IMG/VR virus record: IMGVR_UViG_3300044638_003803
Location: 1-36,645 of that record
Strand: one strand, 5' to 3'
DNA: 36,645 nt
Source: a virus
The position numbers and the translations under genes are program-made. Under the pieces are notes generated by a model. It had not been told where the DNA came from. It saw only the letters and a program-made list of their open reading frames with translations, and did no database searches. Shown here one piece after another: positions 20,961-28,526 of the stretch. The first letter of the stretch is position 1, and the number at the start of each line of letters is the position of its first letter.

Positions 20961-21494
20961 ATGGCCAGAAAATACTCTTATTACCCAAGTTTTGACGGAA
21001 AAAAGGCACAGCCTGGAACTGAGAAACTCGCTGATTTGTGCAAGCGTAGATGGAAAACTACCAATATGGGGATTTATTCCCCAAGATTGATGCGGAACTC
21101 CAAAACAGAAGGCAAAAAGATTGGTGACCCTGGTATGGAGAAATACCTCAGCGTTCATGCAACTGGTGCCGCTGTAGACATCGGCTATACGGATCGCAAG
21201 GTTGGCGTTGAAATGTGGAATTGGTTTATCAAATACACCAAGGAACTAGGCATTGAGGAGATTCACGACTACGCCTTTGATAAGGATGTCAAGGATGGCA
21301 AGCCTGGCTATGGAAGAGGTTTCAGGTGCTCAAGAGGTGAAAACGAGGCAGGGGTAAAAATTTTCACCAAGGATGATAACGCTGGTTCTTTTGGGGGCAA
21401 GTGGCTCCATTTAGAACTTTCTCCTGAAATGGCTAAAGACGCAGAGAAGTTTGAAGCCGCATGGCGTGCACTTCCCAAACCAGGTGCCGTTTAA
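20961..21494 (+). CDS. Endolysin, M15-type (VanY-like) zinc peptidase
   Basis: This 177-residue protein contains the M15 zinc-site motif SVHATGAAVDIG (SxHxxGxAxD; His66 and Asp73) and a second histidine in GKWLHLEL (His150), the classical arrangement of D-Ala-D-Ala carboxypeptidases and L-Ala-D-Glu endolysins. It should cleave peptide cross-links or stem peptides of host peptidoglycan at lysis. There is no signal peptide (MARKYSYYPSFDGKKAQ), so a holin would be needed for export, and no separate wall-binding domain. Directly downstream of the fibre block. Confidence 0.85.
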   Translation: MARKYSYYPSFDGKKAQPGTEKLADLCKRRWKTTNMGIYSPRLMRNSKTEGKKIGDPGMEKYLSVHATGAAVDIGYTDRKVGVEMWNWFIKYTKELGIEEIHDYAFDKDVKDGKPGYGRGFRCSRGENEAGVKIFTKDDNAGSFGGKWLHLELSPEMAKDAEKFEAAWRALPKPGAV

Positions 21495-21499
21495 TACGC

Positions 21500-21505
21500 T
21501 AGAGT
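21500..21505 (+). promoter_or_regulatory. Leaderless-type -10 element (TAGAGT)
   Basis: TAGAGT ends exactly 6 nt (gctctt) before ATG 21512, in the 17-base gap after the endolysin. No Shine-Dalgarno is present. Confidence 0.45.
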
Positions 21506-21511
21506 GCTCTT

Positions 21512-21643
21512 ATGGAAATTAACCCACAAGAAGTAATCAAACATCTCTCAAATGAGATTTCTCGTTTAAATATTGAATTGGCTGTTCTAAAAGCAGCCCT
21601 CAATCAACAGGAAGATAATGGCTCCGAGGAAGAGACTAGGTAG
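21512..21643 (+). CDS. Short coiled-coil peptide (43 aa)
   Basis: ATG 21512 to TAG 21643 encodes MEINPQEVIKHLSNEISRLN, then IELAVLKAALNQQ and an acidic end. Regular Leu/Ile spacing (I9, L12, I16, L19, I21, L23, L26, L30) indicates a coiled coil. It overlaps the next gene by 26 bases in another frame. A leaderless-type -10 precedes it. It could be a small oligomerising partner; function unknown. Confidence 0.55.
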   Translation: MEINPQEVIKHLSNEISRLNIELAVLKAALNQQEDNGSEEETR

Positions 21644-22205
21644 ATCACCACTAACCGACCTTCTTGCTGAAGAAGGTCGTATTGGCGCTAATCGTGAGAT
21701 GCGTCAATTAATACCTCAGACCATCCCTGATAGAGAGGTAGAAGAGTCTCATCTACCTCAATTTGAGATGTTTGGTACACCACGAGTACCTAAAAGAAAC
21801 CCCATGGAAATTGGGGAAAATGGTGGACTTACCATTGATTACACTACTCAAACAGTTATTGATGCAAAGCCGCCAAAAGACAATTATAATCAAGGTCCAG
21901 GGAAAAGTACACGAGTTGCTTCACACAAGTTTGTACCACATTCACCAGACCGTGAATATCTAATTGAAAAGGCAGGGGTGGCTACACATACAAACACACT
22001 AGGTACTGTGTATGTTAAGTTTCAGCCACACCTTAACGGTAGTCGTGCAAACGATGTTTATAAATACTCTCATGTCCCTGAAAGCGTTTATAATAACTTT
22101 GCAAACAGTACCTCAAAAGGTCGTTTTATCAATCAATTCCTTAACAACTACAGGTACGGCAGAATAGGTTCACGAGATGACAGACTACACACGCAGGATT
22201 TATAA
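21618..22205 (+). CDS. KTSX-domain protein
   Basis: Of 195 residues, the C-terminal about 70 match the KTSX domain: GTVYVKFQPHLNGSRANDVY then KYSHVPESVYNNFANSTSKG and FINQFLNNYRYGRI. The family's function is not established. The N-terminal half is basic and Pro-rich and includes LPQFEMFGTPR, a QF motif similar to the terminal signatures of the accessory proteins. It overlaps the next gene by 29 bases. Confidence 0.72.
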   Translation: MAPRKRLGRSPLTDLLAEEGRIGANREMRQLIPQTIPDREVEESHLPQFEMFGTPRVPKRNPMEIGENGGLTIDYTTQTVIDAKPPKDNYNQGPGKSTRVASHKFVPHSPDREYLIEKAGVATHTNTLGTVYVKFQPHLNGSRANDVYKYSHVPESVYNNFANSTSKGRFINQFLNNYRYGRIGSRDDRLHTQDL

Positions 22206-22635
22206 AAAAGTTAGTTATATTTTAGGGTATGGCCCTTTAGTTTTTATGTTGGTGTACTTGTACATGACATTGTTTCAACATTTTGCATTTGTCATTCCTT
22301 TTTCAACATATGCATGGCTTGTGTTTAGGGGAACAAAAGACACAGTGCAAGGCATTGGTCCAATCTATTGGATTGTTCGTTCAGACAACCGATTAATTTC
22401 TGTTGGTTTTGGAACAATGCATGAATTATCTGAGCCGTGGCGTAAGGGTCGTGGCGTTTATGTTGCTATGTTTAAGCGCAGTATTCAGATTGGTGTTTGT
22501 TATCGTCAAAATCTTGATGACACTGCTGGTACTTTATCTGCTGTACAAGGTCGTTACCTAGACATCAGCGCTTCAGAAATTGGAAATTGGAATGATATTC
22601 AAAAAAACAACCAAGCAAGAACCACCACGGCCTGA
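22177..22635 (+). CDS. Membrane protein, unrecognised
   Basis: This 152-residue protein has two probable transmembrane segments close together (about 14-33, GYGPLVFMLVYLYMTLFQHF, and 35-50, FVIPFSTYAWLVF) and a soluble C-terminal domain of about 100 residues with beta-rich character (IYWIVRSDNRLISVGFG). ATG 22177 lies inside the previous gene's C-terminus. Two segments and location downstream of the endolysin would suit a lysis accessory role, but the soluble domain is large for a holin. Confidence 0.6.
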   Translation: MTDYTRRIYKKVSYILGYGPLVFMLVYLYMTLFQHFAFVIPFSTYAWLVFRGTKDTVQGIGPIYWIVRSDNRLISVGFGTMHELSEPWRKGRGVYVAMFKRSIQIGVCYRQNLDDTAGTLSAVQGRYLDISASEIGNWNDIQKNNQARTTTA

Positions 22636-22813
22636 CAGAATTAAAAACATGGATGAAAGTCAACTGCGTGGTTGGCTTAATGCATGTCTTATGGAACTTG
22701 GTGCTTCTTATGATAAATGGGCGTATCACAAGGCAGACCCAGAGGACTTCACCACTATTATGAATCTAGTTAAAAACCTTTGGGATGAACTACAGAGCCG
22801 TACCCCAGCATGA
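22592..22813 (+). CDS. Small protein preceding the terminase
   Basis: I use ATG 22592 (MIFKKTTKQEPPRPDRIKNM) rather than an in-frame TTG at 22580. The 73 residues contain DESQLRGWLNACLMELGASY and KADPEDFTTIMNLVKNLWDE, a helical protein of the kind often seen just upstream of terL in actinobacterial phages. A small-terminase or terminase-accessory role is possible, but it is shorter than typical TerS and shows no HTH. Overlaps terL by ATGA. Confidence 0.6.
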   Translation: MIFKKTTKQEPPRPDRIKNMDESQLRGWLNACLMELGASYDKWAYHKADPEDFTTIMNLVKNLWDELQSRTPA

Positions 22814-24372
22814 TTGAACAGGACGATCTTGTTGAACCGTTGGAGGACTTTGGTGACCCCGAAGAACTGGACGAGACATCGGCTGAATTCGTTGACCAAT
22901 TAGTAAAACGAATCATTATCTTTACTGAAGAGTTCTGCGACATTGAATTCTTTCCCTACCAAATCCCTATTGCATATCGCATTGTTGAATCTGTTGTGTT
23001 AGGAGATGGTGATGAGTTGACTGTTGTAGCAACTCGTCAGTCTGGTAAATCAGAAGTTCTTTCAGCAGTTATGGCTGGCATGATGGTCATCCTTCCCAAG
23101 TTGGCTCCTATCTATCCGACATGGTTAGAGAAGTTCAATAAAGGTTTTTGGGTAGGTGTATTTGCGCCAACAGAAGAACAGGCTGAAACTGTATTCAGTC
23201 GTATTGTTTCTAAGTTGACAAGTGATCACGCAATGCAATTCTTGCTTGACCCTGAGATTGATGACAAAGCAACAGGTGGTGGTACTCGTGGTCGTGGTCG
23301 TCTTATTACTTTGAAGCACGCTGGCTCACTATGCCGTATGCAGACTTGTAACCCCAAGGCAAAGATTGAATCTAAGACCTACCACTTTGTCCTTATTGAC
23401 GAGGCTCAGGAAGCCGATGAGACCATGATTGCTAAGTCAATCAAGCCTATGCTGGCGTTCAACAACGGAACAATTGCATTAACAGGAACTGCTAACAGAC
23501 AGAAATCTTATTTCTATCGTATGATTCAGTACAATAAGCGCCGTTCTGCCAATGGTGGACGAAAGTTTCGTGAAGCCCATTTTGAGTACGATTACCGTAC
23601 TGCATCAAAATACAACGATAATTACTCTAAATTCATCTCTAAAGAGAAACTGCGTATTGGTGAAGACTCCGATGAATTCCAGATGTCTTACTGTAATAAA
23701 TTTATTCTTGAAAAAGGAATGTTTGTTACTGAAGAACGCATGGATCGCCTATATGACCAATCTATGCCTTTGGTCAAAGAATGGTGGCGCACACCCTGTG
23801 TGGCAGGCATAGATGTGGCTCGTTCTAATGACTCCACGGTTGTGACTATTGTGTGGGTTGACTGGGACCATCCAGACCCATTTGGCTTCTATGAACACCG
23901 TGTACTTAACTGGCTTGAGATTAACAACGAAGAATGGGAAGCCCAATATTTCCATATTATTGACTTCCTTCGCCATTATGACCTGCTTCGTGTAGGAGTG
24001 GACTCACAGGGCGTAGGAGGCGCTGTAGCAGAGCGTCTAGCGCTACTTCTACCCGATATTGAGGTTTTACCCATCTCGTCTGATTCAAAGGCTCAGAACG
24101 AGCGCTGGGTGCATCTGACGGAACTTATTCAAAGAGACCAATTGATTCTTCCAGGACATTCTAAGGCTCGCCGTACTCGTACATGGAAGCGTTTTAACCA
24201 GCAGATGTCTGACCTTGAAAAAATCTATAAAGGACCGTACTTATTAGCGGCGGCTCCTAACGAGCGTGGTGCATTTGACGACTATCCAGATTCATTGGCT
24301 ATTGCCTGTTCTTTGACAGTTATGGACACAATGCCACAGGTGCAAGCGTCCAATAGCCCGTTTTTCAGATAG
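22810..24372 (+). CDS. terL: Terminase large subunit
   Basis: This 520-residue packaging motor has a Walker A motif ATRQSGKSE (Lys80), Walker B HFVLIDEAQEAD (Asp197-Glu198), and the coupling motif TGTAN (225-229). In the RNase-H-fold nuclease domain the acidic residues are AGIDVARSND (Asp335), RVGVDSQGVGG (Asp398) and DDYPDSLAIA (Asp493). It uses ATP to thread DNA into the prohead through the portal (29544) and cuts the concatemer. Length is usual for the family. The start overlaps the upstream small protein. The small subunit is not recognised with certainty. Confidence 0.95.
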   Translation: MIEQDDLVEPLEDFGDPEELDETSAEFVDQLVKRIIIFTEEFCDIEFFPYQIPIAYRIVESVVLGDGDELTVVATRQSGKSEVLSAVMAGMMVILPKLAPIYPTWLEKFNKGFWVGVFAPTEEQAETVFSRIVSKLTSDHAMQFLLDPEIDDKATGGGTRGRGRLITLKHAGSLCRMQTCNPKAKIESKTYHFVLIDEAQEADETMIAKSIKPMLAFNNGTIALTGTANRQKSYFYRMIQYNKRRSANGGRKFREAHFEYDYRTASKYNDNYSKFISKEKLRIGEDSDEFQMSYCNKFILEKGMFVTEERMDRLYDQSMPLVKEWWRTPCVAGIDVARSNDSTVVTIVWVDWDHPDPFGFYEHRVLNWLEINNEEWEAQYFHIIDFLRHYDLLRVGVDSQGVGGAVAERLALLLPDIEVLPISSDSKAQNERWVHLTELIQRDQLILPGHSKARRTRTWKRFNQQMSDLEKIYKGPYLLAAAPNERGAFDDYPDSLAIACSLTVMDTMPQVQASNSPFFR

Positions 24373-24388
24373 ACCCTTTAAAAAATGG

Positions 24389-24394
24389 TATTCT
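24389..24394 (+). promoter_or_regulatory. Possible -10 element before the post-terminase operon (TATTCT)
   Basis: GGTATTCT fits gTAnnnT and would start transcription near 24401, giving a leader of about 33 bases with a strong ribosome-binding site. No -35 hexamer is evident at 17 bases. GGTATT here also pairs with AATACC at about 24406-24411. Confidence 0.35.
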
Positions 24395-24419
24395 TGTAGA
24401 AAGTCAATACCCCTTTTAT

Positions 24420-24425
24420 GGAGGA
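24420..24425 (+). promoter_or_regulatory. Ribosome-binding site deciding a GTG start
   Basis: GGAGGA lies 8 bases before GTG 24434, supporting GTG as the initiation codon of the next gene. Confidence 0.7.
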
Positions 24426-24433
24426 ATAACAAA

Positions 24434-24835
24434 GTGCCAGTTTCACCAGTTCCAATGTTCCCAGAGCGTGGAGAACATATTTTTGAGCGTGGGTTTGCTC
24501 CAAGCATTCCAATGAACAAAGGTCCTCTTCGTTTTGAAGAGGGAGTCGCTACCGATACCGATGTCCCTAATGACTTCGCTCAAGGTGCATACATGGACAC
24601 CGCTCCATCTCCAATGCGTATGAACCACAACAACCCTGAGATGTTCTACAAGCATGCAGAGCAGACAATGCAGGAGCGTGCCCATGTGGGTGCAGCATCT
24701 TGGATTGAGGCTCCTACTGTTCTCAGCGAGTTTGTTCAAGGTTCAGTTGCAGGCGATTCAATGCCATACTTTGAGTACGAGTACAACACGGGTGGACACA
24801 TGAACCGTCCGAACCCAACTGTCGTTTACGACTGA
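24434..24835 (+). CDS. Hypothetical protein after the terminase
   Basis: GTG start at 24434 with an excellent GGAGGA ribosome-binding site. The 133 residues begin MPVSPVPMFPERGEHIFERG. Met/Pro-rich and poorly hydrophobic, with little predicted structure; an acidic C-terminus ends YFEYEYNTGGHMNRPNPT. The PMF near the N-terminus loosely recalls the QF signature. Strong translation signals suggest an abundant, possibly virion-associated protein, but no family is recognised. Confidence 0.65.
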   Translation: MPVSPVPMFPERGEHIFERGFAPSIPMNKGPLRFEEGVATDTDVPNDFAQGAYMDTAPSPMRMNHNNPEMFYKHAEQTMQERAHVGAASWIEAPTVLSEFVQGSVAGDSMPYFEYEYNTGGHMNRPNPTVVYD

Positions 24836-24840
24836 TACTC

Positions 24841-25281
24841 GTGGAGGGCGCATCAAACAGCGCTCCTGCACAGGACAGTAGCGGTCCTACCTCTACGGCT
24901 AGTATGCCTATTGCTCCTGTGTATGCAGGAGCCATGGTCTCTTATAACTTCTCACCTGTTTTGCGTACCAGCAAAAAAGAGTTTATGAGTGAACAATTTT
25001 ATCAACGACCCGAATATGGGACTGATTACCCTAGCCCATTTGTTCCTACACCAATGGGTCCTCGTGGTGGTATTGATGTTCAGCGCCATATGTCTGGAAT
25101 TGGTATCCCTTACACCGATCCTTTAGACAACTTCAAACCAGGTCGTCTGGACATTGATAAGAAGCAACAGCCAGTGCGCCGTCCTTCCCGACCAGTTGAC
25201 TCTAGTCGCCAGCGTAAGCGTGGTTCTGCCGCTTATCGTAAGGTAAATAAAGAAAACGCTGATTACGGTCAGGAAATGTAA
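24841..25281 (+). CDS. Hypothetical basic protein
   Basis: GTG start at 24841, five bases after the previous stop. The 146 residues are Pro/Ser-rich at the N-terminus (SSGPTSTASMPIAPVYAGAM) and strongly basic toward the C-terminus (RRPSRPVDSSRQRKRGSAAY). Probably largely disordered; could bind nucleic acid or be internal to the capsid. No family recognised. Overlaps the next gene by one base. Confidence 0.6.
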   Translation: MEGASNSAPAQDSSGPTSTASMPIAPVYAGAMVSYNFSPVLRTSKKEFMSEQFYQRPEYGTDYPSPFVPTPMGPRGGIDVQRHMSGIGIPYTDPLDNFKPGRLDIDKKQQPVRRPSRPVDSSRQRKRGSAAYRKVNKENADYGQEM

Positions 25282-26159
25282 TGGCTCGTAAAACTGAAAG
25301 TGGATTAGTTGTTCCAGATGAAATGGGACTTTCTTATACTCCACAAACTATGCCTACATCGGCTTTCAGCCATGCATTTCCAAAAGAACCACATACAAAT
25401 CCTGAAACTGGTAGGACTACCCAACGCAATAGTATGACGCCTGATTGGGACGCTCTCATGCGTAGCCCAGAAGTTAGAAGGGGTGCAGAAAATTTAGTTG
25501 GACTTTATTCCACTGCTGTTAAAAATCCTGAGATGCTTCAGCAAGGTCGTGAATACTATTCAAAAGAAAATAGACGACTTACACATATTGGTGAACAGTT
25601 TAATGAAGTTCGTGCAAAGCGGGGACTACAAACATACTCAGAAGATGACCCTGCCGTTGCTGGTCTTCTTTTAGCAGGTGCTTTTAGTCAAAATAACACA
25701 GAAGCAAACAGAGAACGACTTATTGATAAAACTATTACTACTGGTGATGTTGCAGCACACTTGGGTACAGAAACTATAAATAATGCAATTAAAACAGGCA
25801 CTCACGCCATGGATGTTTTTGCAAATATGGGTCAAAATCAAGGCTTAAAACTATACGATTACAGTGGTTCTATATACCACCCAGGAGCATGGCGTGGAGA
25901 TTGGCGTGGAGTTAATCGTGGTCCTGGATATACAATTGATCGTCATCAACACGATGCTGTCATGGGTCAACCAATGGGTGACTTTCAAAGACCACTTTCT
26001 AGTAGTGGAACTAATGCTCGCCGTTATCGTTCTTTTCAAGCGGCTCACCTATTAGCACACCATGGTCCTGGTGGCGCAGAAGAATTGTATGGTCATGGAG
26101 ATTCTCCTGATACATTCCAAGCCATCACATGGGGACCTTGGCGTGGAGGTTATACCTGA
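25281..26159 (+). CDS. Hypothetical helical protein, DUF7178-like
   Basis: Within 292 residues the pattern resembles an unassigned family found in phages and plasmids (which I know as DUF7178-like): helical LVGLYSTAVKNPEMLQQGRE, DPAVAGLLLAGAFSQNNTEA, a segment with GTHAMDVFANMG, and YTIDRHQHDAVMGQP, matching a conserved 'vTiDrH...~a.G' motif, then YRSFQAAHLLA. The overall helical layout recalls helix-hairpin-helix DNA glycosylases, but I cannot see a catalytic residue with certainty. N-terminal 45 residues are Pro/Thr-rich and variable. Confidence 0.5.
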   Translation: MARKTESGLVVPDEMGLSYTPQTMPTSAFSHAFPKEPHTNPETGRTTQRNSMTPDWDALMRSPEVRRGAENLVGLYSTAVKNPEMLQQGREYYSKENRRLTHIGEQFNEVRAKRGLQTYSEDDPAVAGLLLAGAFSQNNTEANRERLIDKTITTGDVAAHLGTETINNAIKTGTHAMDVFANMGQNQGLKLYDYSGSIYHPGAWRGDWRGVNRGPGYTIDRHQHDAVMGQPMGDFQRPLSSSGTNARRYRSFQAAHLLAHHGPGGAEELYGHGDSPDTFQAITWGPWRGGYT

Positions 26160-26160
26160 T

Positions 26161-26370
26161 ATGGACCCAGCAATCGCTTCTATCATTGTCGCCGTTATTG
26201 GTGCATTTGTAACTCTTGTAGGTATTGCAATTAAAGAGTTTAAATCAATGAAACAAACTAACAGTGTTGACCACGATCAAGTAATGCACAGATTGGACAA
26301 AGTGCAGTCCAGTGTTGACCATGTAGGCGTGCGTCTTGACGACCATATTGATTGGCATTTGACGAAGTAG
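26161..26370 (+). CDS. Holin-like small membrane protein
   Basis: ATG 26161 directly follows the previous stop, with GGAGG about 13 bases upstream. The 69 residues are MDPAIASIIVAVIGAFVTLV then GIAIKEF, one transmembrane helix, followed by a charged amphipathic helix (DHDQVMHRLDKVQSSVDHVG, VRLDDHIDWH). The topology (short outside N-terminus, one helix, coiled-coil-like cytoplasmic tail) is common in actinobacterial phages for proteins annotated as holin or membrane protein. Lysis function is plausible but unproven. Confidence 0.6.
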   Translation: MDPAIASIIVAVIGAFVTLVGIAIKEFKSMKQTNSVDHDQVMHRLDKVQSSVDHVGVRLDDHIDWHLTK

Positions 26371-26379
26371 GGTCTCAGC

Positions 26380-26411
26380 ATTGTGCATCAGTTCATGCTA
26401 CGATGCACAAT
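26380..26411 (+). promoter_or_regulatory. 10-bp perfect inverted repeat
   Basis: ATTGTGCATC (26380-26389) and GATGCACAAT (26402-26411), separated by 12 bases, in the 85-base gap before the HTH-like gene. No T-tract follows. It may be an operator for a dimeric regulator or an mRNA hairpin. Confidence 0.5.
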
Positions 26412-26430
26412 AAGTTCTTGAATAGAACTT
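26412..26430 (+). promoter_or_regulatory. 7-bp perfect inverted repeat
   Basis: AAGTTCT, loop TGAAT, AGAACTT, directly abutting the 10-bp inverted repeat upstream. Two adjacent dyads in one short intergenic gap suggest a regulatory region for the gene at 26456. Confidence 0.45.
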
Positions 26431-26455
26431 TGCATAGATACCCCAGGGAGTCAAG

Positions 26456-26749
26456 ATGGCAAACAAAGACAAAAGGTCTTTGTATGACGACTTGATGGCA
26501 CCTCGCTTGAACGCTAACCAAGTTCATTGCAAGTTGTCCGTCATGATGTCAGACATGGAAGAAAAAGATATTGAGGCTCTTAATAAAGCCATTGAATTGA
26601 TTAAAGCCGATAGAGGTCAAGGTCGTTCAAAAACTTACAGTGCGTCATGGCTCACACAAAACTTGCGTAAGCACGGTCATTCCGTCAGCATCAGTACAAT
26701 TCAACGACACATAAATGGAGAGTGCCCTTGTGAGCGACTTGGCGAGTGA
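26456..26749 (+). CDS. Helix-turn-helix-like DNA-binding protein
   Basis: The 97 residues have a C-terminal segment TYSASWLTQNLRKHGHSVSI then STIQRHINGECPC, which reads as a helix-turn-helix: a first helix (ASWLTQNLRKHG), a turn (HSVS) and a recognition helix (ISTIQRHING). Basic and polar residues precede it (KADRGQGRSKTY). The N-terminal half is helical, perhaps for dimerisation. Similar small proteins are common in actinobacterial phages. GGGAG is the likely ribosome-binding site. Two inverted repeats lie immediately upstream, possible autoregulatory sites. Confidence 0.65.
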   Translation: MANKDKRSLYDDLMAPRLNANQVHCKLSVMMSDMEEKDIEALNKAIELIKADRGQGRSKTYSASWLTQNLRKHGHSVSISTIQRHINGECPCERLGE

Positions 26750-27878
26750 TCTTAATAAACCAGCAAACAATGCCAAGGCTCTTGGTAAGTTGCTTGAAGT
26801 ATTAGAACGACAAAACATTGATGTCAATGAAATTGGTTCTGTAAAGCGTGTATCTCTTTATCAATCTTTAACAAAAGATGCTGACGGTGAAGCACAAATA
26901 CATGACTTAAGTGCTATTCAGTTCTCACCCAAGTGGGCAGAAGGTCCTGAATGGAATCCTGTTCATCAGGGACCAGCAGTTAAGTTGCCACCTGTAAAAG
27001 TTACAAAGAGTAACAAGCAAACAGAATGGAACACAGCAGTAGTTCTTCCTGATATGCAGATTGGTTATTTCCGTAACTCACACGGTGAACTAGAACCAAT
27101 ACATGACGAAGCCGCTATTGATATTTGTATTGCAATGATTAAGGATTTGAAGCCTGAAAAAGTTGTTATGCATGGTGATAACTTGGACTTTGCTGAGTTT
27201 GGTAAATACCGACTTAGTCCTGCTTATGCATTGACGACTCAAAAGTCCATTGATTACGCCACTATTTTGTGTGCTCGCCTTCGTGCAGTAGCACCTGATG
27301 CTGAGATTGTTTGGCTTGCAGGTAACCACGAAGAACGACTTGTTAACTACACATTGGACAATGCTAAGGCTTCGTTTGGTTTGAGGCGTGGAGACACACC
27401 AGATAACTGGCCTGTGTTATCTGTTCCATTCTTGTGTCGTTTTGATGATTTTAATGTTAAGTATGTTCCTGGTTACCCTGCTGGTTACTACTGGATTAAC
27501 CAGAAGTTGAAAGTTATCCACGGTACTCGTGTTAAGAGCAATGGCTCTACAGCACACATGTATTTGGCTAATGAGAAGACATCAGTTCTTTATGGACATA
27601 TTCATCGCCGTGAATGGGCTGAAGTAACTCGTGAAGACTACGATGGTCGCAAAACTATTCTTGCCGCCTCCGCTGGTTGTCTTGCTCGTGTAGATGGTGT
27701 TGTACCTTCCACTAAGGGTGGTATTGACCTTGATGGTCGTCCAATGACTATCACTGAGAATTGGCAACAAGGTCTCTGTGTGGTGACATACAAAGACGGT
27801 GACGCTGAATTCAATCTTGAGATGATCCCTATTCGTGATGGTTGGGCGATGTACCACAACAAGGAATACAAAGCATAA
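26715..27878 (+). CDS. Calcineurin-like metallophosphoesterase
   Basis: The 387 residues contain the dinuclear-metal motifs in order: LPDMQIG (Asp113, Gln115 at the place of the usual His), HGDNLD (Asp155), GNHEE (Asn204, His205), VIHGT (His269) and YGHIHRR (His295, His297). The enzyme should hydrolyse phosphoesters, perhaps on nucleotides or nucleic acid; the substrate is unknown. About 100 N-terminal residues precede the catalytic domain. ATG 26715 overlaps the previous gene by 35 bases; an in-frame GTG at 26730 is an alternative start. Such enzymes are common among phage genes between terminase and portal. Confidence 0.85.
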   Translation: MESALVSDLASDLNKPANNAKALGKLLEVLERQNIDVNEIGSVKRVSLYQSLTKDADGEAQIHDLSAIQFSPKWAEGPEWNPVHQGPAVKLPPVKVTKSNKQTEWNTAVVLPDMQIGYFRNSHGELEPIHDEAAIDICIAMIKDLKPEKVVMHGDNLDFAEFGKYRLSPAYALTTQKSIDYATILCARLRAVAPDAEIVWLAGNHEERLVNYTLDNAKASFGLRRGDTPDNWPVLSVPFLCRFDDFNVKYVPGYPAGYYWINQKLKVIHGTRVKSNGSTAHMYLANEKTSVLYGHIHRREWAEVTREDYDGRKTILAASAGCLARVDGVVPSTKGGIDLDGRPMTITENWQQGLCVVTYKDGDAEFNLEMIPIRDGWAMYHNKEYKA

Positions 27879-28495
27879 TGACAACTATTGTAGGTATTCA
27901 GGGTGACAACTACGCTGTTATTTGTACTGACAGTCGTATATCGTCTTTTGACGAATCAGGTATGGCATATCAAGTAACTACACTTGGGGCAGGTTCTAGC
28001 AAGATTGCCGCAAATGGTAAATACATCCTTGGAGCCGCAGGTGATGTGAGAGCCATCAACATCCTTCATCACGCTTTCACACCACCTCCTCCACCCTTGC
28101 ATGCCTACGGCAAAAAGTTAGACCAGTTCATTACCCGACAGTTCATCCCAGCATTACGAACTTGCTTTGACGAGCAGGGCTATTCTGTCCCAGAGCGTGA
28201 AGGCTCTGAACATATGGCTGAACATGGGTCCACCATTATTTTGGTGGTTCATGGAACCCTCTATATTATTGACGGAGACTACTCGTGGACATCGGACACG
28301 GCTGGAATCTATGCCATTGGTACAGGGTCTTCCTATGCTCTTGGTGCCCTACAGACCCTTGCAGGGGGTAAGAAACTGAGTGCGCAACAGGCAAAAACTA
28401 TTGCTAACAAGGCTCTTGCTGTAGCCAGCAAATTTGACCCATATACGGGTTCACCCTTCCAAGCCTTTACGCAAGAACGAGAAGTAAAAAAATAG
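27878..28495 (+). CDS. Proteasome/HslV-like Ntn-hydrolase
   Basis: ATG 27878 overlaps the previous stop (TAATG) and gives MTTIVGIQGDNYAVICTDSR. If Met is removed, Thr becomes residue 1, and the Asp of TDSR is residue 17 with Arg 19, exactly as in proteasome beta and HslV subunits. The lysine of SSKIAANGKYILGAAGD falls at residue 41, equivalent to Lys33 after a loop insertion. IYAIGTGSSYALGAL corresponds to the GSGS segment that completes the site. 205 residues in all. A threonine protease is indicated; the substrate could be host proteins or virion precursors. Ends KFDPYTGSPFQAF then a charged tail. Confidence 0.75.
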   Translation: MTTIVGIQGDNYAVICTDSRISSFDESGMAYQVTTLGAGSSKIAANGKYILGAAGDVRAINILHHAFTPPPPPLHAYGKKLDQFITRQFIPALRTCFDEQGYSVPEREGSEHMAEHGSTIILVVHGTLYIIDGDYSWTSDTAGIYAIGTGSSYALGALQTLAGGKKLSAQQAKTIANKALAVASKFDPYTGSPFQAFTQEREVKK

Positions 28496-28526
28496 TATCA
28501 TTAAGTGACCCATTTAAGGAGCACTA

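Noticed and set aside
24389-24411. GGTATT...AATACC as an intrinsic terminator after terL
   Set aside because: The stem is only 6 bp of mostly A-T pairs with a 10-base-plus loop, and the T-run after it is short. A -10 element overlaps it and fits better.
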